Part shown: positions 6,659 through 7,136 of the stretch, in pieces | How the letters are laid out: each line of letters begins with the position of its first letter | Numbering within the stretch: position 1 is the first letter of the stretch | Assembly: GCA_021796055.1 (NCBI GenBank) | Contig: JAJYOS010000332.1 | Location: 1-7,136 of the forward strand | From: Bacteroidota bacterium | GTDB taxonomy: Bacteria; Bacteroidota; Kryptoniia; Kryptoniales; JAKASW01 | DNA: 7,136 bases | Direction: 5' to 3' | Notes under the pieces: model-generated | Database searches by the model: none | What the model saw: only the letters and a program-made list of their open reading frames with translations | What the model was told of the DNA's origin: nothing | Translations under genes and position numbers: made by a program

Positions 6659-7136
6659 CTATTGATCATTCTTTTTTTGCGTCTTCATTGTCGGAACAAT
6701 AAGTTTGCGAAATACAAGTTTGCTCTTGCTTACCTGGCTCGCCTGACCGGAATAAACATTGAGTTTGAAACCAAGGTTATTGTAACCCGTGCTGTCTTCC
6801 CAGACACCTCGATTTGCAAGCCTTACGGAATAATAAGGACGATAGTGCAGCAATGGAGTTGGGTCTGGAAGATTGAGATAGACGGAATACTTGCCGGCAG
6901 GTACTGATGATGGAATACCAATTTGCCCGGACACATCGACCGTGTCTCCGGGTTGCCAGAATCGAGGGTCGGTTGGCAACGCCGCGACGTATCTGTCATT
7001 GTTCGATTCGCTTTGAAGAATGATCTCCACGTCTCTTGGATTGTACAACGCCGCAAACCCGACGTTGGTCAGCCTGATCGAATAACCGAACGAATCCCCC
7101 TGGCTGAGCGAATACTGTGAATGCGGGAACGCGATA
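6659..7136 (-). CDS. DUF4832 domain protein, C-terminal part (5' end cut by window edge)
   Basis: The last 158 residues are visible, ending at TAG (6661-6659). The frame stays open to the right edge, so the start lies outside. The segment matches the typical C-terminal beta-sandwich of DUF4832 proteins as I recall them: YSLSQGDSFGYSIRLTNVG, then ALYNPRDVEIIL, and further on LLHYRPYYSVRLANRGVWED and STGYNNLGFKLNV. In such proteins the C-terminal domain usually follows a DUF4874/TIM-barrel-like N-terminal part, and the proteins are often secreted with a suspected but unproven role in carbohydrate binding or breakdown. The tail after LNV is Lys/Gln-rich and shows no sorting signal or membrane anchor that I recognise. 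It lies directly upstream of the exported hydrolase on the same strand, consistent with a shared extracellular glycan substrate. The function remains unknown. Confidence 0.75.
   Translation of the reverse strand, partial: IAFPHSQYSLSQGDSFGYSIRLTNVGFAALYNPRDVEIILQSESNNDRYVAALPTDPRFWQPGDTVDVSGQIGIPSSVPAGKYSVYLNLPDPTPLLHYRPYYSVRLANRGVWEDSTGYNNLGFKLNVYSGQASQVSKSKLVFRKLIVPTMKTQKKNDQ

Overview
The window holds six protein genes, all on the minus strand, so transcription runs from high to low coordinates. In that order they are: the C-terminal part of a DUF4832-type secreted/surface protein (cut by the right edge), a secreted clan GH-D (GH36-like) alpha-galactosidase-type glycoside hydrolase, a galactokinase-like GHMP kinase, a GT-A fold NDP-sugar nucleotidyltransferase, a ROK-family regulator with a helix-turn-helix, and the N-terminal part of an NAD-dependent UDP-sugar 4-epimerase (GalE-like; cut by the left edge). 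I see no tRNA, rRNA, CRISPR, insertion sequence or phage gene.

Layout: 6659-7136 DUF4832 protein; 6518-6658 a 141-base spacer with a weak hairpin; 3881-6517 hydrolase; 3754-3880 a 127-base spacer; then a tightly packed block of kinase (2656-3753), nucleotidyltransferase (1781-2653), ROK regulator (559-1800) and epimerase (1-538). Spacings in that block are 2 bases, a 20-base overlap (or +19 with another start) and 20 bases, which is typical of one operon with translational coupling. No gap exceeds 300 bases.

Working model (inference): the exported hydrolase, perhaps helped by the DUF4832 protein, releases galactose or a related sugar from an alpha-linked glycan. The kinase makes the sugar 1-phosphate, the nucleotidyltransferase activates it directly to an NDP-sugar, and the epimerase interconverts the C4 epimers. 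The ROK protein would sense a sugar or sugar phosphate and control the cluster. No galactose-1-phosphate uridylyltransferase (GalT) lies in the window, so the set resembles a pyrophosphorylase-type (Isselbacher-like) galactose route rather than the classical Leloir pathway. It could equally handle another hexose or an N-acetylhexosamine.

The organism is probably a bacterium of the Bacteroidota/Chlorobiota/Ignavibacteriota assemblage. This rests only on the protein style (a GEHQDY-type GHMP kinase, DUF4832 and a GH36-like enzyme with a C-terminal beta region) and mid-range base composition, so it is a low-confidence guess.
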